This document shows, piece after piece, positions 61,321 through 64,000 of a stretch of 64,000 nt of DNA. The number at the start of each line of letters is the position of its first letter. Positions within the stretch are counted from its first letter, which is position 1. The stretch lies in assembly GCF_020166435.1 (NCBI RefSeq), contig NZ_JAINZP010000003.1, positions 1-64,000 of the forward strand, in the 5' to 3' direction. The notes beneath the pieces were generated by a model. That model was not told where the DNA came from, searched no databases, and saw only the letters and a list, made by a program, of their open reading frames with translations. Made by a program: the position numbers and the translations under genes. This DNA comes from Pectobacterium versatile (lineage in GTDB: Bacteria; Pseudomonadota; Gammaproteobacteria; Enterobacterales; Enterobacteriaceae).

Positions 61321-63006
61321 TTAAATAGGGCATGCCTGAGGCGCGGGTGGAATGTCATCCAGCTTCAACATAGTGATCATGCTGTTGGCGATTTCCCGCT
61401 CCCCCATTACTACTTCGTTGGCACCGTGCTCCATAATGTAGCTGACTTCATCGTCATAGTGCGCGCGGGCGATAATCTCCAGATCGGCACGCTTCTCACG
61501 AGCTGCAGCGACGATTTCCCCCGCCTCATAGCCGTTCGGAATGGTCAGCAATAGCCAACGGGCGCAGTCCAGACGCGCAATATCCATGATTTCAGGCTTG
61601 GTGGCGTTACCTAATACAGCTTTAATTCCCTGTTCACGCAGTGCATCAACACGTGTACGTGAATTCTCAATGACAACGATGGGAATTCCGGCCTGATGCA
61701 GTTTGGCACCAATCAGGCTACCAACACGACCATAGCCGACTAGCAGCGCATGGTTGCACATATCGACAGGAATCTGTTTCTCTTCCTCAATCGCTTCTTC
61801 CACAATCTGTTCTTCTATTGTTTCGTTCTTCGCCAGATAGCGTTCAAGCAGGGTAAACAGCAACGGGTTTATCATGATGGAGAGTATGGCACCGGCCAGT
61901 ACCAGATTCCGTCCTTCTTCGGACAGCAGCCCCAGCACAATACCGAGTCCGGCCAAAATAAAAGCAAATTCACCGATTTGCGCCAGACTGGCGGAAATCG
62001 TTAATGCTGTCCGCTTCGAGTGACCAAAGAGCCGGACCAGCACGAAAGCGGCGGCCGACTTACCGAACACGATAATCGCCAGCGTGATCAGCACGGAAAT
62101 CGGGTCGTTCAGCAGGATCATCGGATCAAACAGCATACCGACGGAAACGAAGAACAGTACGGCGAAGGCATCGCGCAGCGGCAGCGTGTCGTGCGCCGCA
62201 CGCTGGCTGAGTTCAGATTCGTTCAATACCACACCAGCGAAGAATGCGCCCAGAGCAAAGGAGACATCAAACAGTTTCACCGCGCCAAAGGCGATGCCCA
62301 GCGCCATTGCTAACACTGCCAGTGTGAAAAGCTCACGTGAGCCAGTACTGGCGCTTTTTGCCAATACCCACGGCACCAGACGACGACCTACGACAATCAT
62401 CAGGGTAATAAATGCAATCACTTTACCGATGGTCCAGGCCAAATCGGTTAGCAGTTTGCTGGTGTCGGCATGCTCAGCGCCGATCATGTCGCCGAAGGCC
62501 GGTAGCAGAACCAGCGTAAGGACCATCGCCAGATCTTCCACAATCAGCCAGCCGATGGCGATTTGACCACGTTGACTATCAATAAGCTGTCGTTCTTCCA
62601 ACGCGCGTAGCAGAACTACAGTACTGGCGGTTGAGAGGCAAAGGCCGAAAACCAGGCCGCTCGCCAGGCTCCAACCCAGCATGGTGGATAACCCCATTCC
62701 AAGTAGCGTTGCCACGGCAATCTGGGCTATCGCACCGGGAATGGCGATGGACTTTACCGCCATGAGATCTTTTAGTGAGAAGTGCAGACCAACGCCAAAC
62801 ATCAGCAGGATTACGCCAAGTTCCGCGAGTTCTGATGCCAGTGAAGCATCGGCAACGAAGCCAGGTGTAAAAGGACCGACAAGTACGCCTGCGGCAAGGT
62901 AACCAACAAGGGGAGAGATACGCAGGCGGTGTGCCAGAATACCAAGGAGGAAGGCAAGAACCAACCCCCCAGCGATAGTAGAAATTAGCGGTGTTGCAGC
63001 ATGCAT
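61321..63006 (-). CDS. ybaL: CPA2-family cation/proton antiporter YbaL
   Basis: A 561-residue protein with about twelve membrane helices (1-390) and a C-terminal TrkA-N nucleotide-binding domain beginning HALLVGYGRVGSLIG. It resembles the Kef potassium efflux systems, but the transported ion is not established for YbaL. The start MHAATPLISTIAGG matches E. coli; a six-residue extension is rejected. In E. coli gsk lies between hemH and ybaL on one side and fsr on the other; both are missing here. Confidence 0.94.
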   Translation of the reverse strand: MHAATPLISTIAGGLVLAFLLGILAHRLRISPLVGYLAAGVLVGPFTPGFVADASLASELAELGVILLMFGVGLHFSLKDLMAVKSIAIPGAIAQIAVATLLGMGLSTMLGWSLASGLVFGLCLSTASTVVLLRALEERQLIDSQRGQIAIGWLIVEDLAMVLTLVLLPAFGDMIGAEHADTSKLLTDLAWTIGKVIAFITLMIVVGRRLVPWVLAKSASTGSRELFTLAVLAMALGIAFGAVKLFDVSFALGAFFAGVVLNESELSQRAAHDTLPLRDAFAVLFFVSVGMLFDPMILLNDPISVLITLAIIVFGKSAAAFVLVRLFGHSKRTALTISASLAQIGEFAFILAGLGIVLGLLSEEGRNLVLAGAILSIMINPLLFTLLERYLAKNETIEEQIVEEAIEEEKQIPVDMCNHALLVGYGRVGSLIGAKLHQAGIPIVVIENSRTRVDALREQGIKAVLGNATKPEIMDIARLDCARWLLLTIPNGYEAGEIVAAAREKRADLEIIARAHYDDEVSYIMEHGANEVVMGEREIANSMITMLKLDDIPPAPQACPI

Positions 63007-63684
63007 CCCAACTCCTTGTGCCATAGGTGAAACGTAATTGAGCGGATTTACCCTTCTTGCTTTGAAGTTACAGCGTGGTTAGCAGTGCTTACGTACCCTT
63101 ATGACTTTTATTATGTACCGAAAAGCGTATTGGGATTCGTTCGTTTGCTGTTTGGCTGCAACGCCAATTACTCTGGGTATAAATAAATTCTATTGCATAT
63201 AGCGAAATGTTGCTTGGATAAAAGTGGTATTTTATGAAAAATATCAGTTTCTCCAGTTAAAGGTAGTCTAACACAGATTTAGGGATGGTTTCTCGCGATA
63301 AGCATTGATAAACATGCGTAATTATTCTGATAGCATGATGTTATGGGCTGTAATGCCCCACGGCTTTCCCGTGTATTCAGCGGAATGGTTTTATCCACTG
63401 ACGTAAAACCCCAAAAAATAGGGGATAAACGGTGTGTCGTTGGGTTATTCCGATGAAGTATCCATATTAGCAAGAGTTCGTGACAGCACGACGGCAGTGC
63501 CAGGTATCACCATCGCTGTTCTACCTAATCCGATTTTGTCGGCTACCGCACGTTGCTGGCAGACAGCGTGAATGCGCCTCGCGCATTGTTCATCTTGCTG
63601 TGCTAAGTTGTGCGATAAATTAGAGTTTGTGCGGTGAGTTTCTCAGTGGTTCCACTGGGTCTTTAAAATAAACGGGGATTTATC
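63007..63684. other. Gene-free gap between ybaL and ushA
   Basis: About 680 bp where E. coli carries fsr. No reading frame is convincing. Short repeats include GGTTTTATCC...GTAAAACC near 63385-63410 and CCCCAAAAAATAGGGG near 63410-63425. A 49-codon open stretch ending at about 63571 has no recognisable family. It may be eroded DNA left by gene loss plus the divergent ybaL/ushA promoters. Confidence 0.4.
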
Positions 63685-64000
63685 ATGCGTTTTTCAATAA
63701 AAGCTCTGGGATGTGCGATGGCGGTATCGCTGGCGCTAACACCTGTTATGTCAATGGCTTGGGAAAAAGACAAAACATACGCCATCACTATTTTGCATAC
63801 GAATGATCATCACGGCCACTTCTGGCATAACGATCACGGCGAATATGGGCTGGCGGCGCAAAAAACGCTGGTCGATCAAATTCGTCAGGAAGTGGCGAGT
63901 AGTGGTGGTAGCGTACTGCTGCTTTCCGGTGGTGATATTAATACTGGTGTGCCTGAGTCCGATTTGCAGGATGCAGAGCCAGATTTCCGTGGTATGAACA
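63685..64000 (+). CDS. ushA: UDP-sugar hydrolase/5'-nucleotidase UshA, 5' part
   Basis: The first 105 codons; the gene is cut by the window end. A signal peptide (cleavage after SMA, near residue 25) directs it to the periplasm. The metallophosphatase motif ILHTNDHHGHF and the GGDINTG metal site are present. UshA hydrolyses external nucleotides and UDP-sugars for salvage. An AACGGGGA site precedes the ATG. Confidence 0.95.
   Translation, partial: MRFSIKALGCAMAVSLALTPVMSMAWEKDKTYAITILHTNDHHGHFWHNDHGEYGLAAQKTLVDQIRQEVASSGGSVLLLSGGDINTGVPESDLQDAEPDFRGMN

Noticed and set aside
63279-63473. 64-residue minus-strand frame before ushA
   Set aside because: No ribosome binding site, no family, and it contains the local palindromes; chance is the simplest explanation.

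Overview
The window is chromosomal core DNA of an enterobacterium of the order Enterobacterales, most likely a soft-rot Pectobacteriaceae (Pectobacterium). The gene order from yajI-nrdR through cyo, clpPX-lon, mdlAB-glnK-amtB, hha-tomB, acrAB and dnaX-recR-htpG-adk-hemH to ybaL-ushA follows the E. coli K-12 10-11 minute region almost gene for gene. Proteins look roughly 70-90 percent like their E. coli counterparts, and ERIC-type repeats lie between genes. The genus call is an inference from overall resemblance, the rsmS gene and the cysteine desulfhydrase/decR locus; no rRNA is present to confirm it.

Layout. 0.2-12.4 kb: lipoprotein yajI; the nrdR-ribD-ribE-nusB-thiL-pgpA run (ribonucleotide reductase control, riboflavin, antitermination, thiamine, phospholipid); the opposing xseB-ispA-dxs operon (isoprenoids); thiI; panE-yajL; yajQ. 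12.5-21.4 kb, minus strand: yajR, the cytochrome bo3 operon cyoABCDE, and yajG-ampG (muropeptide uptake). 21.7-32.6 kb, plus strand: a protein quality-control block of bolA, tig, clpP, clpX, lon, hupB, ppiD, then ybaV and fadM. Sigma-32-like promoters sit before clpP and lon. 32.7-43.9 kb: queC; a cysteine-resistance locus (cysteine desulfhydrase-like enzyme, small membrane protein, DecR-type regulator); the ABC exporter pair mdlAB; glnK-amtB behind a near-consensus sigma-54 promoter with an NtrC site; tesB, ybaY and atl. 44.1-51.8 kb: 4.5S RNA; hha-tomB; zinc-independent ribosomal proteins L36/L31 behind a Zur-like palindrome; the AcrAB pump and its repressor AcrR. 51.9-64 kb: rsmS, priC, ybaN, apt, dnaX-ybaB-recR, htpG, adk, hemH, ybaL and the start of ushA, cut by the window end.

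No prophage, intact insertion sequence, CRISPR array, tRNA or rRNA is visible. Accessory signal is confined to intergenic DNA: four ERIC or ERIC-like elements (two with hairpin-bearing insertions), a 105-bp palindromic element after thiI, a cluster of perfect hairpins between tig and clpP, and a 23-bp tandem duplication over the acrR start codon that creates a competing out-of-frame start. Compared with the E. coli order as I know it, yajO, ybaE-cof, maa, mscK, aes, gsk and fsr are absent from their usual places. I found no convincing wholly new multi-gene system. The most testable oddities are the acrR start duplication, the desulfhydrase/decR locus with its palindrome, and the hairpin cluster.
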